Part shown: positions 49,421-58,198 of the stretch, in pieces
How the letters are laid out: each line of letters starts with the position of its first letter
How positions within the stretch are numbered: the stretch's first letter is position 1
Origin: Alphaproteobacteria bacterium
Lineage (GTDB): Bacteria > Myxococcota_A > UBA796 > GCA-2862545
Reading direction: 5' to 3'
Length of the DNA stretch: 64,000 nucleotides
Assembly: GCA_020632925.1 (NCBI GenBank)
Contig: JACKER010000019.1
Coordinates: 62,001 to 126,000, forward strand
Notes under the pieces: generated by a model
Seen by the model: the letters and a program-made list of their open reading frames with translations, nothing else
The model's database searches: none
What the model was told of the DNA's origin: nothing
Position numbers and translations under genes: made by a program

Positions 49421-50662
49421 ATGAGCGGATGGACCATCGCGGTGCTCCTCGCGCTGCTCGGGCGGGCGTTCGGCGCGGAGGCGGCGGACGACGGCGACGA
49501 GGGGAAGCGCCAGCGCCTGGAACGCCGGGCGGAGCGTCGCCTGGACCGCACCCAGCTGGCCGAGCTCAAGTGGCGAGCCGCGGTGGACGCGATCACCCCA
49601 GCCGAGCCACGCACCCTCAAGCAGGCCGACCGGGCCGAGCAGGGGCTGATCACGGACCGGGCGAGGGCCTCGGAGCTCTCGCGGCGGCTCGACGCCTGGG
49701 ACGCTCCGGCCGCCGAGGTGCGCCTGCTCTATGCCACCAACCGCAAGCGCGGGAACAAGGCCGGCGAGCGCGTGGGGTACCGCGCGCGGGACGCGGACCG
49801 GGTGGAGTACGGCGTCGTCACGATCGAGATCCCGGAGCGGCACCCGGTGGGGAACCTCGACCGCGGCCTGCGGATCGTCGAGGTGGAGCCACTGACGACC
49901 GAGCAGTTCTCCATCGCGCTGTACCAACAGCTGCAGGACGCCGGACCCCGCGCCGAGGTCCTCACCTGGGTCCACGGGTACAACAACTCCTTCGACTACG
50001 CCGCCCGCCGCCTCGGCCAGGTCTCCCACGACCTCGATCGTCCGGTCGTCCCCGTGTTGTTCGCGTGGCCCTCGCACGGGGAGACCTGGTTCGCGCTGTT
50101 CAAGTACACCTACGACGAGAACGCGGCGGCCCGCAGCTCCTCAGCGCTCGCGGACACGCTGGACGAGCTCCTCGCGTCCACCCAGGGCGCACCGGTCCAC
50201 GTGGTCGCGCACAGCATGGGGAGCCGCGTGCTGTCCGACGCGATCCTCGACCTCCAGTACCAGCAGCGCCAGGAGCGGCGCTTCGACGAGATCGTGCTCG
50301 CAGCGCCGGACGTCGACGCCGCGGTCTTCGAGCGTCGCTACCTCCGCCCCCTGTCGGAGGCCTCCCATCGGATCTCGGTCTACTGCGCGGCCGACGACCG
50401 GGCGCTCCAGCTGTCGCGCAGCGTGCACGGGGGGTACGACCGGCTCGGGAGCTGCCGCGACCAGGCGATCGGTTGGCTCGACGACGCGGGCGTCGAGGTG
50501 ATCGACGCGAGCCGGCTCTACGTGGACGTGCTCGAGCACGACAAGCTGGCCGACAGCCCGCGCCTGTTGAACGACCTCGGCCTGTTGCTCGACGGGGAGT
50601 CCGCCGGCGCCTCCTCGCGCGGACTCGAGCAGCGCGAGCACCTCTACGTGCTGCCACCGTAG
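49421..50662 (+). CDS. DUF900-type alpha/beta hydrolase, exported
   Basis: A 413-residue protein. It has a signal peptide (WTIAVLLALLGRAFGAEA), then a charged helical region. The hydrolase begins near 100: VRLLYATNRKR, LTWVHGYNNSFDYAA (oxyanion loop), nucleophile VVAHSMGSRVL, and an acid near VLAAPDVDAAVF. The LYATNR start and VHGYN/HSMG pair are typical of DUF900 (PF05990) lipase-like proteins. It is likely periplasmic. The stop TAG directly abuts the stop of the convergent reductase gene (no bases between). The substrate is unknown. Confidence 0.88.
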   Translation: MSGWTIAVLLALLGRAFGAEAADDGDEGKRQRLERRAERRLDRTQLAELKWRAAVDAITPAEPRTLKQADRAEQGLITDRARASELSRRLDAWDAPAAEVRLLYATNRKRGNKAGERVGYRARDADRVEYGVVTIEIPERHPVGNLDRGLRIVEVEPLTTEQFSIALYQQLQDAGPRAEVLTWVHGYNNSFDYAARRLGQVSHDLDRPVVPVLFAWPSHGETWFALFKYTYDENAAARSSSALADTLDELLASTQGAPVHVVAHSMGSRVLSDAILDLQYQQRQERRFDEIVLAAPDVDAAVFERRYLRPLSEASHRISVYCAADDRALQLSRSVHGGYDRLGSCRDQAIGWLDDAGVEVIDASRLYVDVLEHDKLADSPRLLNDLGLLLDGESAGASSRGLEQREHLYVLPP

Positions 50663-51283
50663 TCAGCGGCGGAGGACGCCGAACGCGAAGCCGCGGCCTT
50701 GCCCGCGGATCATCGCGAGATCGATCCACACGAGCGCCATGGGCTCGAGCAGCCGCGCGTTCTTCAGCGGACCGAACGGCAGCGCCTCGAACCCGAGGTC
50801 GGACGCCAGGCGTACCGCTGTCGTCACGGCCTCCGGGTCGTCGCCCGACGCGAGCATCACCGACGCCTGCTCGCCGTACCGCGGCTGCGCCATGTTCTCC
50901 ATCCCCGTCGTGTTGAACACCTTCACGACCTTCGCGGTGGGCGCCCAGCGCTGGACCTGCTCGCCGCCGGAGTCCGTGTGCCCGTGGGTCAGCGCGAAGC
51001 CCGGTCCGATCGGGTTGGTACAGTCCAGCAGCGGCTTGCCGCCGAAGTCCGCGATCGCCGTCACCGCGGCCTCCGTCGCCGCCCACGGCGTGGCCAGGAT
51101 CACGGCGTCCGCCGCCGCCACGGCCTCCGCGACCGGTGCCACCGAGGCCCGCTCGTGCCGGAGGTCCTCCGGGACGGGCTTCGCCGGGTCGCGCCAGCCG
51201 TAGATCACGTCGTGCCCCGCTGCCGCCAGCCCACGCCCGAGCGTGCTGCCGATCTTCCCCGATCCGATCACCCCGATCCGCAT
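50663..51283 (-). CDS. F420/NADP oxidoreductase-like protein
   Basis: A 206-residue Rossmann protein of the NADP-dependent F420 oxidoreductase (FNO-like) family. The N-terminus IGVIGSGKIGSTLGRGLAAAGHDV is the NADP-binding GxGxxG loop. LLDCTNPIGPG and VVKVFNTTGMENM are further family motifs. Members of this fold also act without F420 as reductases, so the cofactor is uncertain. The ATG at 51283 is preceded by GGAGG. It is a single gene on the minus strand between two plus-strand genes. Confidence 0.85.
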   Translation of the reverse strand: MRIGVIGSGKIGSTLGRGLAAAGHDVIYGWRDPAKPVPEDLRHERASVAPVAEAVAAADAVILATPWAATEAAVTAIADFGGKPLLDCTNPIGPGFALTHGHTDSGGEQVQRWAPTAKVVKVFNTTGMENMAQPRYGEQASVMLASGDDPEAVTTAVRLASDLGFEALPFGPLKNARLLEPMALVWIDLAMIRGQGRGFAFGVLRR

Positions 51284-51388
51284 GCCGACCTCCGAGCGCA
51301 CGCTACCGGCGTGACGCGGCGCCCGCCACCGCCCGATCGGTGGGCGGTATGCTCCCCGGCGAGGGAGGTCGCGACGGTCCCGCCCTGG

Positions 51389-51943
51389 GTGGAGCTGCAG
51401 CACGACGGGTTCGTGGCGTCCTGGGGGCCGACGCGGCAGGACCTCGGCGGCTGCCTGGCCATCTGGGGGGTGTGCGCCGTCTACACCCTCATGATGGGCT
51501 ACGGCTTCACCCACGAGCCGCTGGACGCCACGATGTGCTTCATGTCCCTGTTCCTGGGGCTGTGGCTGGTCGCGTTCGGCATGGCGTTCACGCTGACCGA
51601 CCGCTACGAGCTGCGCGTCACGCCGGGCGACCTCGTGCTCAGCCGCCGTCGCTGGGGCCGACACCACCGGCAGCGGGTGGAGCTGGCCGGAGCCCGCGTG
51701 AAGGGCTCGGTCACGGAGCTGTCGAAGGGTGGCACGCTGATCGTGCTCTGCGTCACCGACGCAGCGGGACGGGAGGTGCGCGTGGGCCTGCCGAGCGGGA
51801 ACGACCTGCGCGATCGCGAGCTGACCAGGCAACACCTGGCCTGGATGGAGGCGCAGGTCCGGGCGCTCGCCGAGCAGGCCCGTCCGCCCGACGACGACCC
51901 GGAGCGGCGGGTGGCGGTGGAGCGCCTCCTCGACCCCGGGTGA
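51389..51943 (+). CDS. Two-helix membrane protein with PH-like domain
   Basis: A 184-residue protein. The start is taken as GTG 51389; no in-frame ATG or GTG lies close upstream and the ribosome site is poor. Two helices are visible at about 25-45 and 50-70, then a strand-rich part (YELRVTPGDLVLSRRRWG ... VELAGARVKGSV). That layout is common in bacterial PH-like membrane proteins. A TATGCT box at 51348-51353 could serve as -10. The role is unknown. Confidence 0.55.
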   Translation: MELQHDGFVASWGPTRQDLGGCLAIWGVCAVYTLMMGYGFTHEPLDATMCFMSLFLGLWLVAFGMAFTLTDRYELRVTPGDLVLSRRRWGRHHRQRVELAGARVKGSVTELSKGGTLIVLCVTDAAGREVRVGLPSGNDLRDRELTRQHLAWMEAQVRALAEQARPPDDDPERRVAVERLLDPG

Positions 51944-51971
51944 GCCCAGGGCGGCGAGGAGGGCCCCGGCA

Positions 51972-53219
51972 TCAGCGCGAGGCGTGACGAGCGGCGAGCT
52001 CGGCCGTGGCGAAGGCCGCCTGGAAGGAGAGCCCGCCGATGACGCCGTCCAGATCGAGCAGCTCGCCCACCACGTACAGCCCCGGCACCGACCGCACCTC
52101 GCAGGTCGTCGGGTCGACCTCGTCCAGCGCCAGCCCGCCTGCCGTGACCTCGGCGTGGTCGAAGCCGAGCGTCCCGCTGATCGGCACCCGGAGCCCCTTG
52201 AGGGCGTCCACCAGGCGGTTCCGCAGCTTGCGGGGCACCTCGTGCAGCCGCGGGTTGGCCGGGAGCCCCGCCTGGGCGCAGGCCGCCGCGAGGATCCGCG
52301 CGGGCAGGTCGGTCTCGCCGAGCGCTCGCGCGAGCGTGGGGCCTCCCCCCTGCCGCGAGGCGTCGCTCAGGCGGTCGCGGAGGGCGTCCATCCCCACGTC
52401 CGGCAGCAGGTCCAGCGCGACCTTCCAGCCGGTGGTGGGGCCGGACATCGCCGCCCGCGCGACCGGCGCGGACAGGTCCATCGCGCCGGGGCCCGACAGC
52501 CCGAGGTGCGTGAACAGGACCGGACGCCGGCGACGCGCGATCAGGCGGTCCGCGGGGTCGAGCAGCCGGGCCTCGACGTGCGGCAGCGCGATCCCGGTGA
52601 GCTCCCGCACCCACTCCGCGTCCGAGAGCAGCGGCACGAGCGCGGGCACGGGCGGCACGACGCGCAGGCCGAGCCCGCGGAGCCACGCGTACCCGTCGCC
52701 CGTGGTGCCCGTGCGCGCGTAGCTGCGCCCGCCGGCCGCGAGGATCACGCGGTCCGCGACCACCTCGCCGTTCTCCGCCACCACGCGGAAGCCCGACCCC
52801 TCCCGCCGGAGCTCGCGCACGCCCGCGCGGTAGCGGATCCTGGCCCCCGCGCCTTCCGCGTCCTCGAGCAGGGCGTCGCGCACGTCCACCGCCCGCTGAC
52901 TGCGCGGGAACACCTTCTCGAGCTCTGGCTCGACCACGGTGGGCACGCCGAGCCGCTCCACGTGTGCGCGCACGTCCGCGGGCGAGAGCGCGTCGAAGGC
53001 CGGCCGCAGGAACGCCTCGCCCTCGCGCCCGAAGAGCCTCGCCGCCTCCCGCGGGCCCAGCGTCGTCGTCAGGTTGCAGCGCGTCCCGCCGCTCGCGAGG
53101 ATCTTCGTCCCCGCCCGCGGCGTCTTCTCGAGCACGAGGACCTCGGCCCCACGCCTCGCGGCGACCGCCGCCGCCCACAGGCCAGCCGCGCCCGCACCCA
53201 CGATCACCACGGTCGGCAT
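51972..53219 (-). CDS. HI0933-type FAD-dependent oxidoreductase
   Basis: A 415-residue flavoprotein of the HI0933/BaiN family. The FAD-binding start is VVIVGAGAAGLWAAAVAARRG, followed by LEKTPRAGTKILASGGTRCNLT, the family signature with conserved cysteine. Later come LAAGGRSYARTGTTGDGY and the C-terminal DLDGVIGGLSFQAAFATA that closes on FAD. The ATG at 53219 shares one base with the stop of the upstream transporter gene (TGATG), so the two are coupled. The substrate is unknown; BaiN-type annotation as bile-acid enzyme would be speculation here. Confidence 0.9.
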   Translation of the reverse strand: MPTVVIVGAGAAGLWAAAVAARRGAEVLVLEKTPRAGTKILASGGTRCNLTTTLGPREAARLFGREGEAFLRPAFDALSPADVRAHVERLGVPTVVEPELEKVFPRSQRAVDVRDALLEDAEGAGARIRYRAGVRELRREGSGFRVVAENGEVVADRVILAAGGRSYARTGTTGDGYAWLRGLGLRVVPPVPALVPLLSDAEWVRELTGIALPHVEARLLDPADRLIARRRRPVLFTHLGLSGPGAMDLSAPVARAAMSGPTTGWKVALDLLPDVGMDALRDRLSDASRQGGGPTLARALGETDLPARILAAACAQAGLPANPRLHEVPRKLRNRLVDALKGLRVPISGTLGFDHAEVTAGGLALDEVDPTTCEVRSVPGLYVVGELLDLDGVIGGLSFQAAFATAELAARHASR

Positions 53220-54550
53220 CAGTCCTCGAGGGGGCGGTCGCGGGTCTCCGTGACCCAGGGCAGGAGCAGCGCGCCGAGCACCGGCACCGCCGCGACCCAC
53301 ACCAGCACCGACATCGCCGACGTGAGCGCGTCCGCACCCCGCGACGCCACGCCGCCGACCAGGAAGGGTCCCGCGGCGGCGAGCACCCGACCCGCGTTGT
53401 AGCAGAACCCGGCGCCGGTCCCGCGCAGCCGCGTCGGGAAGAGCTCCGGGAGGTAGTAGGTGAAGCTGCCGAACACGCCGAAGACCGACAGCCCGATCGG
53501 CAGGTACATCCACAGGCGCCCCTCGGCCGGTAGATCCAGCCCGAAGGCGGCGGCGATCGCGACCGCCGAGGCCACGAAGTAGAGACCGAACATCGCCCGG
53601 CGGCCGACGTGCTTCGCGATCGGCACGGTCAGCAGCGTGCCCGCGAGGCCGCCCACGTTGAAGACGTTGGTGGCCAGCGCCTTCCAGCCCTCCTTGAGCG
53701 CCGTCGTACCGGCGGGGTCGAGCCCGCGCGTGTGCGCCTCCACCTCCGCCAGACCGCTCGCGACCACCGGGATGAACGCGTTGCAGCTCCACCACATCAC
53801 GAGCGCGGTGATCGCCATCGCGAGCCCGGACAGCGTCCGCGCGCGCATCGACCCCGCGAACAGCTCGGAGAGCCGCGGCGGGGCCTGATCCTTCGTGGAC
53901 GCCCAGCGCTCCGGCTCCTCCACGAACCAGCGCACCGCGAGCGCGACCGCGGCCGGGATCAGACCCGACAGGAACACGATCCGCCACGAGGTTCCGGGAT
54001 CCCCGGGGAGGACCACGCCCTGCACGAGCCAGGTCACCTGGGTCGCGAGGAAGAGCCCCAGCGGCGCGGAGGTGTACAGCAGGGCGCCCGCCTCGACGCG
54101 GCGGTTCTCCGGCACCACCTCGGCCACCATCGCGGCCCCGGCGGCCCACTCGCCGCCGATGCCCAGGCTCGCGACGATGCGGAACAGCAGCAGCACCCAG
54201 ATGTTCGGTGCGAGCGAGCAGGCCGCCGTGCCGAGCGAGTAGAGGGCCATCGTGATGAGGAGCGTGCGCGTCCGCCCGAGCTGGTCCGCGACGCGCCCGA
54301 AGAGGATGCCGCCGACGGCCCAGCCCACGAGCAGCACCGCGGACAGGGTCCCCGTCCAGAACAGCGTCGCCGAGCGCGCCTCCGGGGTCCCGAGCGGGAG
54401 CCCGAGCAGCGTCGGGACGCAGGAGGGAGCCACGAAGTTGAACAGCAGGCCGTCGAACACGTCGAAGCCCCAGCCCAGCCACGCCGCGAACAGTACGGTC
54501 CACTGGTAGCGGTCCATGTCCAACGCGATCGCCGGTCCGCGCTGCGCCAC
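53219..54550 (-). CDS. MFS transporter (metabolite:H+ symporter type)
   Basis: A 443-residue 12-helix transporter. The A-motif after helix 2 is GRVADQLGRTRTL. The N-terminal WTVLFAAWLGWGFDVFDG and the IVASLGIGGEWAAGAAMVAE segment are those of sugar/organic-acid symporters such as the AAHS group. A second A-like motif is KHVGRRAMFG. The GTG at 54550 has GGAGG upstream; ATG 54517 lacks one. It is paired with the flavoprotein gene, so an organic acid or aromatic substrate is plausible, but this is inference. Confidence 0.88.
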   Translation of the reverse strand: MAQRGPAIALDMDRYQWTVLFAAWLGWGFDVFDGLLFNFVAPSCVPTLLGLPLGTPEARSATLFWTGTLSAVLLVGWAVGGILFGRVADQLGRTRTLLITMALYSLGTAACSLAPNIWVLLLFRIVASLGIGGEWAAGAAMVAEVVPENRRVEAGALLYTSAPLGLFLATQVTWLVQGVVLPGDPGTSWRIVFLSGLIPAAVALAVRWFVEEPERWASTKDQAPPRLSELFAGSMRARTLSGLAMAITALVMWWSCNAFIPVVASGLAEVEAHTRGLDPAGTTALKEGWKALATNVFNVGGLAGTLLTVPIAKHVGRRAMFGLYFVASAVAIAAAFGLDLPAEGRLWMYLPIGLSVFGVFGSFTYYLPELFPTRLRGTGAGFCYNAGRVLAAAGPFLVGGVASRGADALTSAMSVLVWVAAVPVLGALLLPWVTETRDRPLED

Positions 54551-54603
54551 CCTGCCCTCCGGAGGCCGGCGAACATACTACGTGCGCACACCGGGAGGTC
54601 CCC

Positions 54604-55416
54604 TTGTCCGCACCGTTCCTCACCGTCCTCCGCGACGGCCCCGTCGCCGTCGTCGTCCTCGACCGACCCCAGCGCAAGAACGCGCTCGGCCCTGGCTTCT
54701 GGGACGAGATGCCGAAGGTGTTCGCGGACATCGACGCCGATCCCGCGGTCCGCTGCGTCGTCCTGCGGGGCGCGGGCGACTGCTTCACGTCGGGGCTGGA
54801 CCTGGTCGAGATGTTGCCGCGGCTGCCGCTGGACCCGACCGGCGGCGTCGACGGCGCGCGCCAGACCGCGCTGCACCAGCTGATCCGCAGCATGCAGGGC
54901 GCCATCACCTGCGTGGAGCGGTGCCGCGTGCCGGTGATCGCCGCCATCCACGGCTGGTGCCTCGGCGGCGGGGTCGATCTCGCGACGGCGGCCGACATCC
55001 GGTGGTGCTCGTCGGACGCGACCTTCGGCGTCCGCGAGACGCGCCTCGCGATGGTGGCGGACGTGGGCACCCTCCAGCGCCTGCCGGGGATCGTGGGGCC
55101 GGGACACGCCCGCGAGCTGGTGTACACCGGCGACGACATCGACGCCGAGCACGCCTTCCGCATCGGGCTGGTCACGAAGGTGTTCCCCGAGCCGCACGCG
55201 CTGATGCAGGCCGCGGAGTCGCTGGCGCGACGGATCGCCGAGAACCCACCACTCGCCGTGCAGGGCGCCAAGCGGGTCATGGTGGAGGCCGAGCGCCACG
55301 AGATCGACCGGGGTCTGGAGTACGTGGCGACGTGGAACGCGGCGCATCTCGTGACCCGCGACCTGCTCACGGCGGTCGCCGCGCGTGGCAAGAAGGCCAG
55401 CTACGAAGGTCGTTGA
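54604..55416 (+). CDS. Crotonase-family dienoyl-CoA isomerase-like protein
   Basis: A 270-residue crotonase. The oxyanion hole is formed by the region RRGAGDCFTSGLDL-type loop (read here as GAGDCFTSGLD) and by HGWCLGGGVDL. The segment DATFGVRETRLAMVADVGTL matches delta(3,5)-delta(2,4)-dienoyl-CoA isomerase (ECH1): the glutamate in VRE and the aspartate in VAD align with its acid pair. It may act in beta-oxidation of unsaturated fatty acids. The start is TTG at 54604 with GGGAGG upstream, an unusual but well-supported start. It is divergent from the transporter gene. Confidence 0.85.
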   Translation: MSAPFLTVLRDGPVAVVVLDRPQRKNALGPGFWDEMPKVFADIDADPAVRCVVLRGAGDCFTSGLDLVEMLPRLPLDPTGGVDGARQTALHQLIRSMQGAITCVERCRVPVIAAIHGWCLGGGVDLATAADIRWCSSDATFGVRETRLAMVADVGTLQRLPGIVGPGHARELVYTGDDIDAEHAFRIGLVTKVFPEPHALMQAAESLARRIAENPPLAVQGAKRVMVEAERHEIDRGLEYVATWNAAHLVTRDLLTAVAARGKKASYEGR

Positions 55417-55485
55417 CAGCCGCACGTCAGCGAGCGGTGTGGGCGTCGCGGGTCTGTGTGGGTAGACGGTGACCCGGAGGAACCC

Positions 55486-56307
55486 ATGACCCGATCGATT
55501 CCCGCCCTGCTGCTGGCCCTGGCGCTCCCGATGTTCGCCTGGGCCGCCCCGTCGGTGGACCGCTCCATGGTGAACGACCTGCCCGAGGACGTGCGCAAGG
55601 CGCTCAACGAGCAGGAGAGCGCGCTCGCCGACATGGACGCGAAGATCGAGGAGGCGAAGGCGCACATCGATCAGGCCAAGGACGAGCTCGGCACGGCCAA
55701 GGACGAGCTCGGCTCCGCCAAGGACGACATCGGCTCCGCCAAGGACGACGCGAAGGCCGTCAAGGATGCCGGCAAGTCCGCGGTCGAGAGCAGCAAGCTC
55801 ATGGTCGAGCAGGCGGAGCTCGCGCTCGACGGCGCCGAGCAGGAGCTCGACGTGAAGAAGGCCGAGCTCGGCGTCGCCAAGACCAAGGGCGACAAGGGCG
55901 GGATCCAGACGGCGAAGGCCGCGATGATCGAGGCCAAGACGGCGGTGAACGACCGGAAGACCGAGGTGAAGGCCGCGAAGAAGGCGCTCAAGGACACCAG
56001 GTCCAACGCCTCCGACCAGCTCGACGCCGCGAAGAGCGACGTGGACGCCGCCAAGGACGCCGCGGATGCCTCGGCCGACGAGAAGGCCGCCGCCGCACTG
56101 GCGATCGACCGCGCCAAGCTCGAGCTGAAGCTGCTGCAGGCCCAGCGCGACCAGGCCGCGGCCGAGCTGGAGCTGGCCAAGGCGCAGGCCGTGAAGGACA
56201 ACGGCGGGGAGCTCGAGGTGACCGAATTCGAAGCCGAGGTCGCCACCGCCAAGGGCGCGGTCGCCGAGCTCGAGGGAGAGCTGGCGGCGATGGGCAGCGC
56301 CGAGTAG
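55486..56307 (+). CDS. Secreted alanine/lysine-rich coiled-coil protein
   Basis: A 273-residue protein. The signal peptide MTRSIPALLLALALPMFAWA ends at AWA|AP. The mature protein is almost entirely alpha-helical with heptad-like spacing, rich in Ala, Lys, Asp and Glu (AKDELGTAKDELGSAKDDIG repeats), and has no cysteine. This is a long periplasmic or secreted coiled coil. The ATG at 55486 has CCGGAGG upstream. It precedes the kinase gene at 56357, which has its own -10-like box. The function is not known. Confidence 0.8.
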   Translation: MTRSIPALLLALALPMFAWAAPSVDRSMVNDLPEDVRKALNEQESALADMDAKIEEAKAHIDQAKDELGTAKDELGSAKDDIGSAKDDAKAVKDAGKSAVESSKLMVEQAELALDGAEQELDVKKAELGVAKTKGDKGGIQTAKAAMIEAKTAVNDRKTEVKAAKKALKDTRSNASDQLDAAKSDVDAAKDAADASADEKAAAALAIDRAKLELKLLQAQRDQAAAELELAKAQAVKDNGGELEVTEFEAEVATAKGAVAELEGELAAMGSAE

Positions 56308-56342
56308 CGGCGTCCGGCTGGCGACGGCCGCTCACCAAGCGG

Positions 56343-56348
56343 TAGGAT
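56343..56348 (+). promoter_or_regulatory. -10 element TAGGAT, predicted leaderless transcript
   Basis: GCGGTAGGAT ends 8 nt before the ATG at 56357; no ribosome site lies between. Confidence 0.5.
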
Positions 56349-56356
56349 GGCCCGCG

Positions 56357-58186
56357 ATGAGCGCCCCGCCGATCCCAGACGAAGCCCCTCGGTTCGCCGG
56401 ACAACGGTACGCCGTCGTCAGCCGAATCGGCGAAGGCGGCATGTCAACGGTGTATCGCGCGTACGACACCAAGCTCGGTGTCTGGCGCGCGATGAAGATC
56501 CTGAACCCGCAGCACGCCCGTCGCGCCAGGCTGCGGAACCGCTTCGAGTCCGAGGCTCGCACCATGGCGCGCCTCGAGCACCCGAACCTGGTGCGGATCT
56601 ACGACGTGGGCGTCGAGGGGAAGCTGCCCTTCATGATCATGGAGATCGTGATGGGTGGCAGCCTGCAGGAGTGGGTGGAGCGCCACGGGCCCATGCCGCT
56701 GCCGCTCGCCTTCCAGGCCACCCGTCAGGTCCTGCTCGGCGTCGCCTGCGTGCACGAGGCGGGCATCGTCCATCGCGACATCAAGCCGCACAACGTGCTC
56801 GTCGCGCCACCGGGCATCTGCAAGCTCACGGACTTCGGCATCGCGCAGATCCAGGACGACGCCCGCACCAAGACCGGCAGCGTGCTCGGCACCCAGGGGT
56901 ACATGGCGCCCGAGCAACGGCTCGACGCCAAGTCGGTCGACCACCGCGCCGATCTGTACGGCGTGGGCGCGATGCTCTGGTCGCTGCTGACCGGCCGGAT
57001 CGCCCAGGACCTGTACAACTTCGCCAAGCAACCGAAGCTGTCCAAGGGGCTCGACCCGCGCGCCATCCCGGTGCTGACCCACTCCCTGACGTACGCTCGG
57101 GAGGACCGGTACCAGGACGCGGCCTCCATGCTGGCGGACGTGGACCGGGTGCTCGCGGAGATCGGCTCGGACGGCTCCGAGGTCCGCCACCTGCCCGACG
57201 ACGTGACCCGCAACGAGCGCTTCGACTTCGACGTGATGGAGGAGCTCGCGTTCATCCTGGTCGAGGGCCGCACCTCGGAGGACGTGCCCGACGAGGACCT
57301 GCCCCGCTCGATGCCGCCCAAGGTCCTCCCCTACTACATGCCGAAGACCGAGGCGCCGAAGCGCGCGATCGGCGCTCGCTTCGAGGAGGAGACGGAGACG
57401 AGTCTCCCGAGCTGGATCGACCGGGAGAGCCTGAACTCCGACTCCAAGGAGGAGGTGATCGGGGTGGACCTGTCGCCCCAGCACGTCCGCGTGACGCCGG
57501 TGGGCTCGCCGAACGTGCCCGAGGCACCCACGCCGCCGCCGGTCCAGTCCGTGACGCCGGAGCCGTCCCGCACGCCGCCCCCGCAGCCGCGCAAGCCAGC
57601 AGCGGAGCAGGAGCCCCCCAAGCGCACGCCACCCCCGCCTCGCCCGCCGGTGGTCACGCCGACCCAGGACGAGGAACCCGAGTCGGTCGTGAGCCGCCTC
57701 GTGACCATCGCCATGGTGCCGATCGCGGCGCTCGTCGGGTTGTTCGCGCTGCTCGCGATCGGCGTGGTGTTCACGGTGAACATCGCCGCGAACGAGGTCA
57801 ACGGCGCCGCCCGCAACGCGGAGGAGGCCCGCCAGCAGCTGCACGAGGCGCTGCGGCAGGAGCAGGACATCGTGAAGCTGCTCGGGGAGGTCGGCGCCGA
57901 CCGGGAACAGCTCGAGGGGCTCTTCCTGGTGTACCAGGAGCTCAAGACCGAGCCCGAGCGCACCCGCGCCGCGATCGAGCTGCTGGACGCGTGCGAGTCC
58001 GAGGGCCAGCGCTGGGTCGACGAGCAGGGGGGCACGCCGGCGCAGGTCCAGGCGAACCACACGCTCCGCCGGCTCCGCTCCGCACATCGCGCCTACGACG
58101 CCTCCATGAAGGACTGGAGGGAGTCCACGGACGGCGTGATGGGTTGGATGGCCACCCACGTCGGTGGCGCCAGCGCGCCCCGCTGA
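56357..58186 (+). CDS. Membrane Ser/Thr protein kinase
   Basis: A 609-residue kinase with all canonical motifs: glycine loop GEGGMSTVY, AMKIL lysine, HRDIKPHNVLV, DFG, GYMAPEQ (domain about 17-270). A Pro-rich region near 380-440 (PPPQPRKPAAEQEPPKRTPP) follows. Then come one membrane helix near 452-477 and a short helical extracytoplasmic tail. It is the only kinase in the window with intact HRD and DFG. The VWA protein gene follows after 12 nt, so that protein is a candidate substrate or partner. Confidence 0.92.
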   Translation: MSAPPIPDEAPRFAGQRYAVVSRIGEGGMSTVYRAYDTKLGVWRAMKILNPQHARRARLRNRFESEARTMARLEHPNLVRIYDVGVEGKLPFMIMEIVMGGSLQEWVERHGPMPLPLAFQATRQVLLGVACVHEAGIVHRDIKPHNVLVAPPGICKLTDFGIAQIQDDARTKTGSVLGTQGYMAPEQRLDAKSVDHRADLYGVGAMLWSLLTGRIAQDLYNFAKQPKLSKGLDPRAIPVLTHSLTYAREDRYQDAASMLADVDRVLAEIGSDGSEVRHLPDDVTRNERFDFDVMEELAFILVEGRTSEDVPDEDLPRSMPPKVLPYYMPKTEAPKRAIGARFEEETETSLPSWIDRESLNSDSKEEVIGVDLSPQHVRVTPVGSPNVPEAPTPPPVQSVTPEPSRTPPPQPRKPAAEQEPPKRTPPPPRPPVVTPTQDEEPESVVSRLVTIAMVPIAALVGLFALLAIGVVFTVNIAANEVNGAARNAEEARQQLHEALRQEQDIVKLLGEVGADREQLEGLFLVYQELKTEPERTRAAIELLDACESEGQRWVDEQGGTPAQVQANHTLRRLRSAHRAYDASMKDWRESTDGVMGWMATHVGGASAPR

Positions 58187-58198
58187 TACCCAGCACCC